Shown: positions 30,245-42,863, counted from the stretch's first letter. The stretch: 43,575 nucleotides of DNA from an uncultured cyanobacterium (GCA_903823115.1 CAIJRN010000059.1:1-43575), one strand, 5' to 3'. The notes: a model not told the origin generated them from the letters alone. Numbers and translations: made by a program.

Positions 30245-31729
30245 TCAGGGCAGCAGGCCCCGACCGACGGGGCCAGAACCCAGGGGATCGCGACCCCAGG
30301 GTCCAAGACCCCGGCTGCCACGACCCATGGGGCCACGACCCATAGGGCCCAGACCCATGGAGCCGAGACCCAGAGGCCCATGATCCTGAGGCTCAGAACC
30401 CTGGGGGCCAGCGTCACCCGCGCCATCGGCGCCGCTGCTGGGCGTCAGCGGCCGCCAGTCCCCCAGCCAGCGCCGGGTGTCCGGATCCTGTTCCGCCAGG
30501 CGACGCAGCAGGGCCCCCGGCTGACCGGCCGCCATCGTGCTGCGCAACAGCTCGGCCGCCGCCAGCCGGCCCGTGCGGCGGGTGGTGACCACTGCCAGAG
30601 CCGCCTGGGCCACGGCCACCGGCGCTGCCGGGGCCAGGCTGAGGCCACCGCTGAAGGGGGCCGCCAGCACCAGCACCTGGCGCAGGCCGCCGAGCATCAG
30701 TTGCAGGCCCAGCTGGGCTCCGGCGAGCAGGGCGTTCTGGCTTGACAGCCGCCCCAGCAGCTGGCGGGCGCTGCTGCGGGTCATCGGCAGGCCATAGAGC
30801 TGGCAGAGCTGCAGCACCAGGGCGCTGTCGCAGGCCAGGCCGCCGGCCAGATCCAGCAGCAGCAGCGGGTTGGCGGCGACGCCGGTGGCCTTGAGGGCGG
30901 CAAAGCGGCCGATCAGGCCCTGGGCCTGGCGGCGGCCCTGGCGCAGGCGCTGTTGATGCAGGCCCTGGCTGAAGCGATCGGCGGCCCGCAGGGCATTGAG
31001 GGCCAGCAGGCGCTCGCCGTGCTGGTTCAGCACCGCATCCAGCTGCTCCGTCAGCGGCTCGATGCGCGCGGCTTCGAGGCGGCTGCGCACGCGTCCATCG
31101 CTCAGCAGCTGGGCCCGCCGAGGCGCCGCCGCCACGGCAATCGGTTCAAGGTGGCGGGCCGCGGCCGGCAGGCGCCTGCGGATGCTGGCCTTGAGGGCCT
31201 CAAGCTCGGCGGCGGGCCAGCAGTCGCAGCGGTTGAGCACGAGCAGCAGGGGCTTGCCGCTGGCCACCAGGGAGTCCAGGGCTTCCAGTTCGCTCTGGCT
31301 GAGATCGCTGTCAATCACCAGCAGCACCAGATCGGCGCCGAGGGCGACCCGGGCGGCCAGGCGGGCGCGGGCCGCTGCGGCGATCTCATCGATGCCGGGG
31401 GTGTCGACCAGATCGACCGAGGCCAGGCCCCGGATCGGCCGCGTCCAGGGGTGCTCCTGCTGGCGCCGGGTGCAGCCATGGGCCACGTCGGTGGCGAAGT
31501 GTTCTTCCCCCAGCAGCGCATTGAGCAGGCTCGACTTACCCACCCCCACCCGTCCGAAGACGGCCACCCGGACCCGTTGCTGCTCCAGGCGCTGCAGCTG
31601 GCGATCAAGGCCCTGGAGTTCCGGCCCCAGCAGGCTGAGTTCCCGGGGGCTGAGCTGCAGCTCGCCACGCCAGCGGCGCAGCAGCAACCGGCAGCGCTCG
31701 GGCATGGCAGGGGTGGGTGGGGGCCTCAT
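30245..31729 (-). CDS. Era/YcjF-like GTPase with DUF697-type membrane domain
   Basis: A 494-residue protein. The G domain has G1 GRVGVGKSSLLN (about residue 59), G3 DLVDTPGID, and G4 VLNRCDCWP. After it come helical, hydrophobic segments (NPLLLLDLAGGLACDSALVLQLCQLYGLPM) of the DUF697 type found in cyanobacterial membrane GTPases; role unknown, perhaps membrane or ribosome linked. The last 55 residues are a pentapeptide repeat of the form G-P-x-G-x encoded by a 15-base minisatellite. ATG 31729 overlaps the upstream gene's stop (ATGA), which fixes the start. Confidence 0.88.
   Translation of the reverse strand: MRPPPTPAMPERCRLLLRRWRGELQLSPRELSLLGPELQGLDRQLQRLEQQRVRVAVFGRVGVGKSSLLNALLGEEHFATDVAHGCTRRQQEHPWTRPIRGLASVDLVDTPGIDEIAAAARARLAARVALGADLVLLVIDSDLSQSELEALDSLVASGKPLLLVLNRCDCWPAAELEALKASIRRRLPAAARHLEPIAVAAAPRRAQLLSDGRVRSRLEAARIEPLTEQLDAVLNQHGERLLALNALRAADRFSQGLHQQRLRQGRRQAQGLIGRFAALKATGVAANPLLLLDLAGGLACDSALVLQLCQLYGLPMTRSSARQLLGRLSSQNALLAGAQLGLQLMLGGLRQVLVLAAPFSGGLSLAPAAPVAVAQAALAVVTTRRTGRLAAAELLRSTMAAGQPGALLRRLAEQDPDTRRWLGDWRPLTPSSGADGAGDAGPQGSEPQDHGPLGLGSMGLGPMGRGPMGRGSRGLGPWGRDPLGSGPVGRGLLP
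30261..30410. repeat. 15-base minisatellite, ten copies, inside the GTPase 3' end
   Basis: Ten consecutive 15-base units fill 30261-30410 exactly. Examples are CGACCCATGGGGCCA, CGACCCATAGGGCCC, AGACCCATGGAGCCG and AGACCCAGAGGCCCA. Conserved core: GACCC...GGCC. The period is a multiple of three, so copy-number change keeps frame; the product is a Gly/Pro pentapeptide repeat. Confidence 0.9.
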
Positions 31730-32742
31730 GGCGGTGGGGCTTCGCCCGCCCCAGGGGGTTTGCGCCACCAGCCCGCCAACACCGCCAGCACCGCCTCCGG
31801 GCCGATCACGCCCACAAAGCCGCCGAACTCATCGACGACCACGCGCACACCGGAACCATGGCGGCGGAAACTGGTCAGCAGGCGATCAGCCCGGATCATC
31901 TCCGGCACGAATTCCACGGGTTCGCAGAGGGCCACCACATCGGTCTGCCCCTGGCCCTGCACCAGGGCCGTCAGCAGCCGGTCACGGCTGGCGACGCCGA
32001 GCACCTCATCCACCTCCTCGCCGAGCACCACCCACCAGGGTGCGTGGCTGCGCAACAGGATGGCGCGCTGGCTCTCGAGGCTGCCATTGCCATCGATCGT
32101 CGGTGCCGAGACCCGCGGCATCATCAGATCGCGGGCCGTGAGGTCGTTGAGCTGGAACACCTTGGCGATCATCGCCGCCTCATCCGCTTCGATCTGACCC
32201 CTCTGGGATCCCAGCCGCGCCAGCAGGCGGATCTCCTCCTCGTCGGTGCTGATTTCGTTTTCGGCGGTGATCGCCGGCATCAACTGCTCCAGCAGCAGCA
32301 CCAGGGGCAGCATCAGCTTCTGAAACACCCCCACCGCCGGGGCACTGGCCAGCGACACCGGCAGGGCCAGTTTGCTGCCGATCGCCTTGGGCAGGATCTC
32401 GCCCAGCAGGATCACCAGCACGGTCAGGCCGACTGAAAACAAGGGCAGGGCAGGGCCAGTGATGCCCCGCCTGTGGAACACATCGGCGGCGAAGCCCCCG
32501 ACCATCAGGCTGCCGAAGATGTTGAAGACGTTGTTGGCGATCACCAGCACCGCCAGGGTGCGGCCCAGCTTCTGGCGCAGTTGCTCCAGGCGCCTTGCCC
32601 CCCGCACCGGTCGCTCCCGGCTGGCCAGCTCATGCACCTTCACCGGGTTGACGGTGAGCAGAGCAGCTTCGATGCCCGAACAGACGAAGGAACCGGCCAG
32701 CATCACGGCGACGACCAAGGCCAGCAGCACGAAGTCGTTCAT
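31726..32742 (-). CDS. CNNM/CorC-family (hemolysin C-like) membrane protein with CBS pair
   Basis: A 338-residue protein. Residues 1-165 are a CNNM transmembrane domain (VMLAGSFVCSGIEAALLTVN, VLVIANNVFNIFGSLMVG, ILLGEILPKAIGSK). Residues about 190-320 are two CBS motifs (DLMMPRVSAPTIDG, FRRHGSGVRVVVDEFGGFVGVI). This family is linked to Mg2+ or other divalent-cation efflux and is often mislabelled hemolysin. The usual C-terminal CorC_HlyC domain is missing, a short form. First gene of the run leading to nadE, overlapping the GTPase gene as ATGA. Confidence 0.92.
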   Translation of the reverse strand: MNDFVLLALVVAVMLAGSFVCSGIEAALLTVNPVKVHELASRERPVRGARRLEQLRQKLGRTLAVLVIANNVFNIFGSLMVGGFAADVFHRRGITGPALPLFSVGLTVLVILLGEILPKAIGSKLALPVSLASAPAVGVFQKLMLPLVLLLEQLMPAITAENEISTDEEEIRLLARLGSQRGQIEADEAAMIAKVFQLNDLTARDLMMPRVSAPTIDGNGSLESQRAILLRSHAPWWVVLGEEVDEVLGVASRDRLLTALVQGQGQTDVVALCEPVEFVPEMIRADRLLTSFRRHGSGVRVVVDEFGGFVGVIGPEAVLAVLAGWWRKPPGAGEAPPP

Positions 32743-32892
32743 GGCTGGGGCCGCAGCAGCTGGCGCGGCGTTGGGTTCAGGCGGGCGGGACGGCCGATGG
32801 AGGTGATGGTGTTAGGGCGATGCTGCCCATGGATGATCCACCGCATTCAAGCGGCTGTGCCATCTTCTCGCTGTACATCCATCGCCTCAGAG

Positions 32893-34221
32893 ATGCCTGA
32901 GCCCCTGAATGATCCGCTGCTCCTGGCCGAACGGCGGGGGCGTTTCCTGCGCCAGCTCGGCGGTGTGGCGGCGGTGATTCCGGCGGCCCCCCTGGTGACC
33001 CATCACGCCGATGTGGAGCACGCCTTCCGCCAGAACAGTGATTTCTGGTATCTCACCGGCTTCGACGAACCCGGTGCGGTGGCCCTGTTTCTGCCGCATC
33101 GCAGCGAGAACCCGTTCGTGCTGTTCGTCGAGCCGAAGGATGCCGGCGCCGAGGTCTGGAATGGATTCCGCTGGGGTTGTGAGGGGGCCGTCGCCCACTT
33201 CGGCGCCGATCTGGCCCACCCCCGCAGCGAGCTCGGCGAGCGGCTCGGAGGCTATCTGGAGGGAGCCGAGGGCATCGCGTTCCGGGTGGGACGCCATCCG
33301 GAGGTGGAGCCGCTGGTGTTGAAGGCCTGGGCCCGTCAGCTGGATCGGGCGCCCCGCAGTGGCCATGCCGCCCTGGGCCTGGTGGCGCCCTGCCCGATGT
33401 TGCATGAGCTGCGGCTGCGCAAGAGCCCCGAGGAGCTGGTGCGGCTGCGGGAGGCGGCCCGCATCTCCGCCGAGGCCCACGAGCTGGCCCGGCAGGTGGT
33501 GCGCCCCGGACTGAAGGAACGCCAGATCCAGGCGGTGATCGAGCAGCACTTCCTGGAACAGGGGGCCCGCGGGCCGGCCTATGGCTCGATCGTGGCCGGT
33601 GGCGATAACGCCTGCGTGCTGCATTACACCGCCAACAGCGCCCCGCTACGCGACGGCGATCTGCTGTTGATCGACGCCGGCTGCTCCCTCGGCGACTACT
33701 ACAACGGTGACATCACCCGCACCTTCCCGATCAACGGCCGCTTCAGCGGCGAACAGCGGGCTCTCTATGAGCTGGTGTTGGCGGCCCAGGAGGCGGCCGT
33801 GGCCGCGGTGGCGCCCGGCCAGACGGCCGAGCAGGTGCATGACACGGCCGTGCGGGTGCTGGTGGCAGGGTTGCTGGAGCTGGGCCTGCTGGTCGGCTCG
33901 ATCGATGGCGTGATCGAACAGGGGGCCTTCCGCCATCTGTACATGCATCGCACCGGCCACTGGCTGGGCCTCGATGTGCACGATGTTGGCGCCTATCGGC
34001 TGGGAGAACACCATGTGGCGCTGGAGCCGGGCATGGTGCTCACCGTTGAGCCGGGCCTCTACGTGAGCGATCGGCTGGCGGTGCCGGAGGGGCAGCCGGA
34101 GATTGATGAGCGCTGGAAAGGCATCGGCATCCGCATCGAAGACGATGTGGTCGTCAGCGAGCACGGCCATGAGAACCTCACGGCCGCTGCCCTCAAGGCG
34201 CCGGTGGCGATGGAGCGCTGA
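32893..34221 (+). CDS. pepP: Xaa-Pro aminopeptidase P
   Basis: A 442-residue M24B metallopeptidase that removes N-terminal residues before proline. N-terminal AMP_N domain includes HHADVEHAFRQNSDFWYLTGFDEP. The dinuclear metal site is read as Asp (LLIDAGCSLGDYYNGDITRTF, two Asp), His (MHRTGHWLGLDVHD), Glu (VLTVEPGLYV) and Glu (GIRIEDDVVV). ATG 32893 (MPEPLNDPLLLAERR) is chosen; upstream in-frame DNA is the antisense of the CNNM gene. Stands alone. Confidence 0.95.
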   Translation: MPEPLNDPLLLAERRGRFLRQLGGVAAVIPAAPLVTHHADVEHAFRQNSDFWYLTGFDEPGAVALFLPHRSENPFVLFVEPKDAGAEVWNGFRWGCEGAVAHFGADLAHPRSELGERLGGYLEGAEGIAFRVGRHPEVEPLVLKAWARQLDRAPRSGHAALGLVAPCPMLHELRLRKSPEELVRLREAARISAEAHELARQVVRPGLKERQIQAVIEQHFLEQGARGPAYGSIVAGGDNACVLHYTANSAPLRDGDLLLIDAGCSLGDYYNGDITRTFPINGRFSGEQRALYELVLAAQEAAVAAVAPGQTAEQVHDTAVRVLVAGLLELGLLVGSIDGVIEQGAFRHLYMHRTGHWLGLDVHDVGAYRLGEHHVALEPGMVLTVEPGLYVSDRLAVPEGQPEIDERWKGIGIRIEDDVVVSEHGHENLTAAALKAPVAMER

Positions 34222-34267
34222 AGAGCGGACCGGCGTGGCTTGACCTGGTTGTCGGCGCTGGCTGGCT

Positions 34268-35615
<1,348 letters not shown>

Positions 35616-35702
35616 TTCGGCGCCCGCCAACGTTGTTCGCGGCCGGATGAGCATGGGGAGCGGTTCCACCCGCCCCCCGAGCCCCGTTGATCCATCCTTC
35701 AG

Positions 35703-35725
35703 GCGCCCGTCATGGGCGCTTTTTT
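35703..35725 (+). terminator. Intrinsic terminator after ycf65
   Basis: GCGCCC (35703-35708), loop GTCAT, GGGCGC (35714-35719), then six T. It lies 87 bases after the ycf65 stop. A classical Rho-independent terminator. Confidence 0.9.
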
Positions 35726-35897
35726 GTTGGCGGCAACCTGGCCGATCGGCAGCGGCCTTGCGATCGGCAGAGGCCTTGGGATCGAGGACACATCGCGCCA
35801 AGCTCGCTTTCCCAGGCCCGCCCCGTTTGCACTCTTCAGCCCAGTCGATCGCCGTGATGGCTGGATCGGCAGCCAGGGGGCGGAGCCTCCCCTGGGC

Positions 35898-37058
35898 TCA
35901 GCCCCCTGGCCTGGCCTTGAAGGCGGCCTGGGCCAGATCAGAGCCCCAGGTCAGCAGTCCCCAGCTGAGTCCCAGCAGCGTGCCCCACCACCAGGTGCTG
36001 CACCAGAGGCGCTCGATCGGTCGGCTTTGATCTTGGCGACTGGCGCGCGGCAACTGCCAGCCGAGTTGCAGCGCCCCGTAGACCACCAGCAGCACCCAGG
36101 CGGGGATCGTTTCGGGGCCGACCGGGAAGCCCAGGACCTTCCAGCGCAGCAGGCTGAGGATGGCCGCCAGGCTGATCAGGGCGGCGATCGCCCCCGAAGC
36201 CCCGCACCATTGCCGCTCTGTCACCCCCAGCCGACGGGCCAACAGGGCGGCCAGGCCGCAGGTGGCCAGGCTGATCAGTCCGTAGCGCAGCACCACATCC
36301 GCCAGCGACAGGGGCGACGGGCCGAGCAGCACCAGCAGGATCAACACATTGACCATCGCTTCAGCGTGGCGGCCGTGGATCCAGGGGGAACTGATCCAGC
36401 ACCAGGCCCGGCGCGGATCAGCGCAGCTGCGCTCATCCAGCAGGCCCCGACGTCGCAGGCGCCGCAGGGGACCGAGGCTCAGGGCCTGGGCCAGAGCCAG
36501 GCTCAGGGCCAGCACCACGCCGCCGCTCCAGCGCCAGCCATCGAAGACGGCCTGATCGAGTTCGCCCGCCGCCCAGGCCAGCACCAGGCTGAAGCTGGCC
36601 GCGAGGGCGAATCCCGCCCCCAGGGCCTTGACGTCACTGCCCAGGCCCGGCCCGAAGACGGCCTGGCTCGTGCGCCTGGCCGGGGCGATCGGGCCCTGAT
36701 CGGCCGGCTCCGCTGCCTGATCAGCGCCCGGGGACGGCTGGCTGGCGGCTGTGGGCGCCGAGATGCCGGTGGCGGCCTCGATCAGGTCGTGCAGTTCGGC
36801 CAGGACGCCAGGTGTGTAGGTGCGTGCCAGGTGGTTGGAGAGAGCCTCGATCGCCATGCCACTGTGCTCATCCCGCCGCTGCAGCAACTGGCGCAACAGC
36901 GGTTGGCTGGCAAGATCGCGCACGGGTCCCTTGAGGCTCTCCTCCGCCCCGAGGGCATCGATGAGCCGATTGGCGAGGCCCTGGCCATTGTCCAGGCTCA
37001 GGCTACCGCTCTCAATCCAGCCCCGAAGCTGCAGGCCCAGTTCCCGCCCCGTTCCCAT
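35898..37058 (-). CDS. Rhomboid-like polytopic membrane protein, possibly without protease activity
   Basis: A 386-residue protein. The N-terminal 130 residues are soluble with a helical bundle look; residues 140-386 hold about six to seven membrane spans. Rhomboid-like marks are HAEAMVNVLILLVLLGP (H...N of the second span) and WCGASGAIAALISL (GxSG with the nucleophile Ser). The catalytic His expected in the sixth span (AHxGG in active enzymes) is not seen; STWWWGTLLGLSWG stands in that place. It may be an inactive rhomboid, or a different family with a chance GASG. Start ATG 37058. Confidence 0.68.
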   Translation of the reverse strand: MGTGRELGLQLRGWIESGSLSLDNGQGLANRLIDALGAEESLKGPVRDLASQPLLRQLLQRRDEHSGMAIEALSNHLARTYTPGVLAELHDLIEAATGISAPTAASQPSPGADQAAEPADQGPIAPARRTSQAVFGPGLGSDVKALGAGFALAASFSLVLAWAAGELDQAVFDGWRWSGGVVLALSLALAQALSLGPLRRLRRRGLLDERSCADPRRAWCWISSPWIHGRHAEAMVNVLILLVLLGPSPLSLADVVLRYGLISLATCGLAALLARRLGVTERQWCGASGAIAALISLAAILSLLRWKVLGFPVGPETIPAWVLLVVYGALQLGWQLPRASRQDQSRPIERLWCSTWWWGTLLGLSWGLLTWGSDLAQAAFKARPGG

Positions 37059-37082
37059 CCCACCGACCGTTGTCGTGTGAGC

Positions 37083-37751
37083 TTAGGAAGTGGCGAAGCC
37101 GGCATCGGCTTCAAAGCGCAGGGCATCGGCGGCGGTGGCCTCACATCCGAACAATCCAGCGGCGATGGCCGGACTGATGGTGAAGGTGGAGAGGCCTTCG
37201 GCCGCCAGCCGCCCCAGATCAGCCGGTTGCCGGACGCTGGCCACGAGCAGCCTGACGCTGGAGCCAAGACCGTCCAGGCTGCGCTGCATGCCCACCAGTT
37301 CGGCCTGGCCATCGCGCCCCTGATCGCTGATGCGACCGAGATAGGGCGCGATGTAGGCGGCACCGAGGGCCGCGGCGATCAGCACCTGGGGGACCTCGTA
37401 GCAGGCGGTGAAGGTCACCGGTACGTCGTCAGCGATCAGTGCCCGGGCGGCCGTGGTTCCGGCCCGGGTCACCGGCAGCTTGACGACAATGGGGCCGAGG
37501 GCGAGGGAGGCCAACTGGCGGCCACAGCTCAGGTAGCTGGCGGCGTCGCCGCCCCAGGCCTGCAGATGCAGCTCCCTGCAGCCGAGATCCAGGGCCTGCT
37601 GACTGAGCTGGCGCAGGTGCTCCAGGCGGCAGGGCTGGCCGGCCTGCTTCAGCAGGGTGGGGTTGGTGGTGATGCCATGGAACAGTCCCGAGGGCAGCCA
37701 CTGGCTCCAGGCCTGGGGATCGGCCGAATCGAGAAACAGACGCAGACGCAT
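37083..37751 (-). CDS. Transaldolase / fructose-6-phosphate aldolase family protein
   Basis: A 222-residue TIM-barrel protein of the short transaldolase class. ATG 37751 gives MRLRLFLDSADPQAWSQW; GITTNPTLLKQAG is the family N-terminal signature; the Schiff-base Lys is in PIVVKLPVTRAG; YIAPYLGRISDQGRDG is the C-terminal one. It may cleave or form fructose-6-phosphate or sedoheptulose-7-phosphate, but F6P aldolase and transaldolase activities cannot be told apart here. Lies 24 bases upstream of the rhomboid-like gene on the same strand. Confidence 0.85.
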   Translation of the reverse strand: MRLRLFLDSADPQAWSQWLPSGLFHGITTNPTLLKQAGQPCRLEHLRQLSQQALDLGCRELHLQAWGGDAASYLSCGRQLASLALGPIVVKLPVTRAGTTAARALIADDVPVTFTACYEVPQVLIAAALGAAYIAPYLGRISDQGRDGQAELVGMQRSLDGLGSSVRLLVASVRQPADLGRLAAEGLSTFTISPAIAAGLFGCEATAADALRFEADAGFATS

Positions 37752-38253
37752 GGGGTAAGAGCGCTGGGCACCAGTCTCACCGCCAGCCTGCAGCCTGAAC
37801 GCAGGAGCCGCATTCACTGGCTGGAGCTATCAGGGCCAGGGCGTTCCGAACAGCCTTGTTGGAGCCACTACCAGCGAATGGACTGAGAGATCTGCGATCT
37901 GGTGCGAATGCAGGGATGCGGCTTTGTAGTTTCGATTCCCCTTGCATCACCAGCCCTGATCGACAACGTCCACGGGAAGGTCAAGGTGATTTTGGCGCTT
38001 TTGCTGAGACTAAATAGCGGGCAAGCCGAAATATTTAGAGCCTCAAAATAGTGCCATTGGCTTCGTGCTTGTGGGTTCTTATCGTCAATGTCCTGTTGAT
38101 TTGCGCATTGAAATGACCAGCCGCAGGGTGCCGATCAAGGTGAATCTGGAGATTGTTTCCAGGTGACTTGGGCCTGATGATCACGGTCGGCCCCTGCACG
38201 GATCTTCCCCGGCCCTGATTCCTGTGTGATGGGCAGAGGCGGACTCCAACCAA
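37752..38253. other. Gene-free spacer, A+T-enriched in part
   Basis: Five hundred bases between the transaldolase-like gene and the ATP synthase terminator. The part 37900-38170 is visibly richer in A+T than its neighbours (for example GACTAAATAGC, AAATATTTAGAG). No convincing gene, tRNA or repeat was found; a small RNA or a decayed gene is possible. Confidence 0.5.
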
Positions 38254-38293
38254 AAGCCGTCCAATCCCTGGCTCAGCAGGGACTGGACGGCTT
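38254..38293 (-). terminator. Terminator of the beta-epsilon operon
   Basis: A 17-base-pair stem: 38254-38270 pairs with 38277-38293 around a 6-base loop; the single mismatch becomes a G-U pair in minus-strand RNA. TTTTGG follows at the lower-coordinate side. It starts 78 bases beyond the epsilon stop. Confidence 0.9.
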
Positions 38294-38371
38294 CGGGCCA
38301 CGGATTCCAACAACTATTCAAGAACCCTGTTGTCGGTGTCGTGAAACCTGCTGTCAGGCGTCAGTATCCGC

Positions 38372-38779
38372 TCAGCTGGCCCGCACTGCCGCCAACCTTG
38401 CCTTGGCCTGGGCCAGGGTCTGCTGGGCTTTCACCTTGGCAGGACTTGCGGCCTGGCCTTCAAGAGCCGCTACGGCTTGCTGGGCGGCTTCAAAGGCTTT
38501 CTCGGCGGCGACGGGGTCGATGTTGCTGGCGAGTTCGGCCGAATTCACCAACACGGTGACTTCGTTGGCCTCGACTTCGGCAAAGCCACCCATCAGGGCG
38601 ATGGAACTCCAGGTGGAGCCCTCTCGCACCCGCAGCACACCGCTGTCCAGGGCGGTGAGCAAAGAGACGTGGCCGGTGAGGATGCCCACCTGGCCGGAGA
38701 TGCTGGGAAGAATCACTTCGTCGGCGGTGCCGTCGAAGACACTCTGGTCGGGAGCGAGAACGCGCAGGGTGAGGGTCAT
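38372..38779 (-). CDS. atpC: ATP synthase F1 subunit epsilon
   Basis: A 135-residue subunit with the N-terminal beta-sandwich ([40 protein letters not shown]) and a C-terminal helical hairpin rich in Ala/Lys/Glu that can inhibit ATP hydrolysis. It follows beta with four bases between, called atpE in cyanobacterial naming. Confidence 0.97.
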   Translation of the reverse strand: MTLTLRVLAPDQSVFDGTADEVILPSISGQVGILTGHVSLLTALDSGVLRVREGSTWSSIALMGGFAEVEANEVTVLVNSAELASNIDPVAAEKAFEAAQQAVAALEGQAASPAKVKAQQTLAQAKARLAAVRAS

Positions 38780-38783
38780 CAGA

Positions 38784-40633
<1,850 letters not shown>

Positions 40634-40945
40634 ATGGCAGCTGTTACCCTCAGCGTCTCCACGGTCAAACCGCTCGGAGATCGCATTTTCATCAAGGTGT
40701 CCGAGTCGGAGGAAAAGACCTCCGGTGGCATCCTTCTGCCTGACACCGCCAAGGAAAAGCCCCAGGTGGGTGAGGTCGTCCAGGTCGGCCCCGGCCGTCG
40801 CAACGACGATGGCTCCCGCACCGCCCCTGAAGTGAGCATCGGCGACAAAGTGCTCTACAGCAAGTACGCCGGCACCGACATCAAGCTCGGTACGGATGAA
40901 TACGTGCTGCTGTCCGAGAAGGACATTCTCGCCGTCGTCAGCTGA
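40634..40945 (+). CDS. groES: Co-chaperonin GroES
   Basis: A 103-residue heptameric lid of the chaperonin. ATG 40634 gives [41 protein letters not shown] is the mobile-loop and roof region; [15 protein letters not shown] is the C-terminal signature. The companion groEL begins 283 bases downstream, an unusually wide gap for a groESL operon. Confidence 0.97.
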   Translation: MAAVTLSVSTVKPLGDRIFIKVSESEEKTSGGILLPDTAKEKPQVGEVVQVGPGRRNDDGSRTAPEVSIGDKVLYSKYAGTDIKLGTDEYVLLSEKDILAVVS

Positions 40946-41228
40946 AAGCGGCTTTGTTCCTGAACAAGCTCCCACCGTTCAGCCACTGAGCTTTGTAACT
41001 GAGCTTTGGTCGACAACCCTGAGAACCTTCTCGGAAACGAACGCTTCAGCGTTTGTCCCATGGAGTAAGGATTCTTCAACAGTTGTTTTCCCTGTTGATG
41101 ATCGCTCTGAATTGGATGTCTGCCAAAGCTTCTCTGTAGGGGTCTGTTCGGAAACCATGCTTGTCTGCTGTCTATTCAAAAGCTGATCAAATCAGCTCAT
41201 TCACCGTTTCACCCTATCCCGTAGCCCC
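40946..41228. other. groES-groEL spacer
   Basis: 283 bases, A+T-richer than the genes on both sides. Small hairpins: AACGC-TTCA-GCGTT (about 41039-41052) and AGCTGAT-CAA-ATCAGCT near 41182-41198. ACTGAGCTTTG appears twice around 40985-41010. No convincing gene; short frames on both strands have no recognisable content. A second promoter or an RNA-processing site for groEL could lie here. Confidence 0.5.
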
Positions 41229-42863
41229 ATGGCCAAACGCATTATTTATAACGAGCAAGCCCGTCGGGCCCTCGAGCGCGGTATCGACATTCTGGCCGAA
41301 GCTGTCGCCGTCACCCTCGGTCCCAAGGGCCGCAACGTGGTGCTGGAGAAGAAGTTCGGTGCCCCTCAGATCGTTAACGATGGTGTCACCATCGCCAAGG
41401 AGATCGAGCTCGAAGATCACATCGAGAATACCGGTGTCGCCCTGATTCGTCAGGCCGCCAGCAAGACCAACGACGCTGCCGGTGACGGCACCACCACCGC
41501 CACCGTCCTGGCTCACGCCATGGTCAAGGCTGGTCTGCGCAATGTGGCTGCCGGCGCCAATGCCATCACCCTCAAGCGTGGCATCGAAAAGGCTTCCGAG
41601 TTCCTGGTCAAGAAGATCGAGGAGCACGCCAAGCCGATCAGCGACAGCAACGCCATCGCCCAGGTCGGCACCATCTCCGCCGGCAACGACGAGGAAGTGG
41701 GCCGCATGATCGCCGATGCGATGGACAAAGTCGGCAAGGAGGGCGTGATCTCCCTCGAGGAAGGCAAGTCGATGACCACCGAACTGGAGGTCACCGAAGG
41801 CATGCGTTTCGACAAGGGTTACATCTCCCCTTACTTCGCCACCGACACCGAGCGCATGGAGGCGGTGCTCGAAGAGCCCTACATCCTGCTCACCGACAAG
41901 AAGATCGGCCTGGTCCAGGACCTGGTGCCCGTGCTCGAGCAGATCGCCCGCACCGGCAAGCCCCTGCTGATCATTGCCGAGGACATCGAGAAGGAAGCCC
42001 TCGCCACCCTGGTGGTGAACCGTCTGCGCGGTGTGCTCAACGTGGCCGCCGTCAAGGCTCCTGGCTTCGGTGATCGCCGCAAGGCCATGCTCGAGGACAT
42101 CGCCGTTCTCACCAACGGTCAGTTGATCACCGAGGATGCCGGCCTCAAGCTGGAGAACACCAAGCTGGAGATGCTGGGCACGGCCCGTCGCATCACCATC
42201 AACAAGGACACCACCACGATCGTCGCCGAAGGCAACGAAGTGGCCGTCAAGGCTCGCTGCGAGCAGATCCGCAAGCAGATGGACGAAACCGACTCCTCCT
42301 ACGACAAGGAGAAGCTGCAGGAGCGTCTGGCCAAGCTGAGCGGCGGTGTCGCCGTGATCAAGGTGGGTGCCGCCACCGAGACCGAGATGAAGGACAAGAA
42401 GCTGCGCCTGGAAGATGCCATCAACGCCACCAAGGCGGCTGTTGAAGAAGGCATCGTCCCTGGTGGTGGCACCACCCTGGCTCACCTCGCCCCGGTGCTC
42501 GAGGAGTGGGCGGCCGCCAACCTCTCCGGTGAGGAGTTGATCGGCGCCACCATCGTCGCCTCGGCCCTCACCGCCCCGCTCAAGCGGATCGCTGAGAACG
42601 CCGGTGCCAACGGCGCCGTCGTCGCCGAGCATGTGCGCAACAAGCCCTTCAACGAGGGTTACAACGCAGCCACCGGCGAATACGTCGACATGCTGGAAGC
42701 CGGCATTGTCGATCCCGCCAAGGTGACCCGTTCTGGCCTGCAGAACGCCGCTTCGATCGCCGGCATGGTGCTCACCACCGAGTGCATCGTGGCTGATCTG
42801 CCCGAGAAGAAGGAAGCGGCTGCTGCCGGCGGCGGCATGGGCGGCGGCGACTTCGACTACTGA
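41229..42863 (+). CDS. groEL: Chaperonin GroEL (GroEL1, co-transcribed with groES)
   Basis: A 544-residue ATP-driven folding chamber. [20 protein letters not shown] at the start, [29 protein letters not shown] (nucleotide site), [18 protein letters not shown] and the GGM-type tail [11 protein letters not shown]. The Gly-rich tail and linkage to groES mark GroEL1, the general copy; cyanobacteria usually have a second groEL elsewhere. Followed by two hairpins and a T-tract. Confidence 0.98.
   Translation: MAKRIIYNEQARRALERGIDILAEAVAVTLGPKGRNVVLEKKFGAPQIVNDGVTIAKEIELEDHIENTGVALIRQAASKTNDAAGDGTTTATVLAHAMVKAGLRNVAAGANAITLKRGIEKASEFLVKKIEEHAKPISDSNAIAQVGTISAGNDEEVGRMIADAMDKVGKEGVISLEEGKSMTTELEVTEGMRFDKGYISPYFATDTERMEAVLEEPYILLTDKKIGLVQDLVPVLEQIARTGKPLLIIAEDIEKEALATLVVNRLRGVLNVAAVKAPGFGDRRKAMLEDIAVLTNGQLITEDAGLKLENTKLEMLGTARRITINKDTTTIVAEGNEVAVKARCEQIRKQMDETDSSYDKEKLQERLAKLSGGVAVIKVGAATETEMKDKKLRLEDAINATKAAVEEGIVPGGGTTLAHLAPVLEEWAAANLSGEELIGATIVASALTAPLKRIAENAGANGAVVAEHVRNKPFNEGYNAATGEYVDMLEAGIVDPAKVTRSGLQNAASIAGMVLTTECIVADLPEKKEAAAAGGGMGGGDFDY

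Noticed and set aside
35743-35778. Two 18-base near-copies (GATCGGCAG-CGGCCTTG type) after the ycf65 terminator
   Set aside because: Only two units with mismatches; too little to call a repeat family.
38035-38313. A possible 92-residue minus-strand protein after the epsilon gene
   Set aside because: It runs through the terminator hairpin and has no recognisable pattern or ribosome site.
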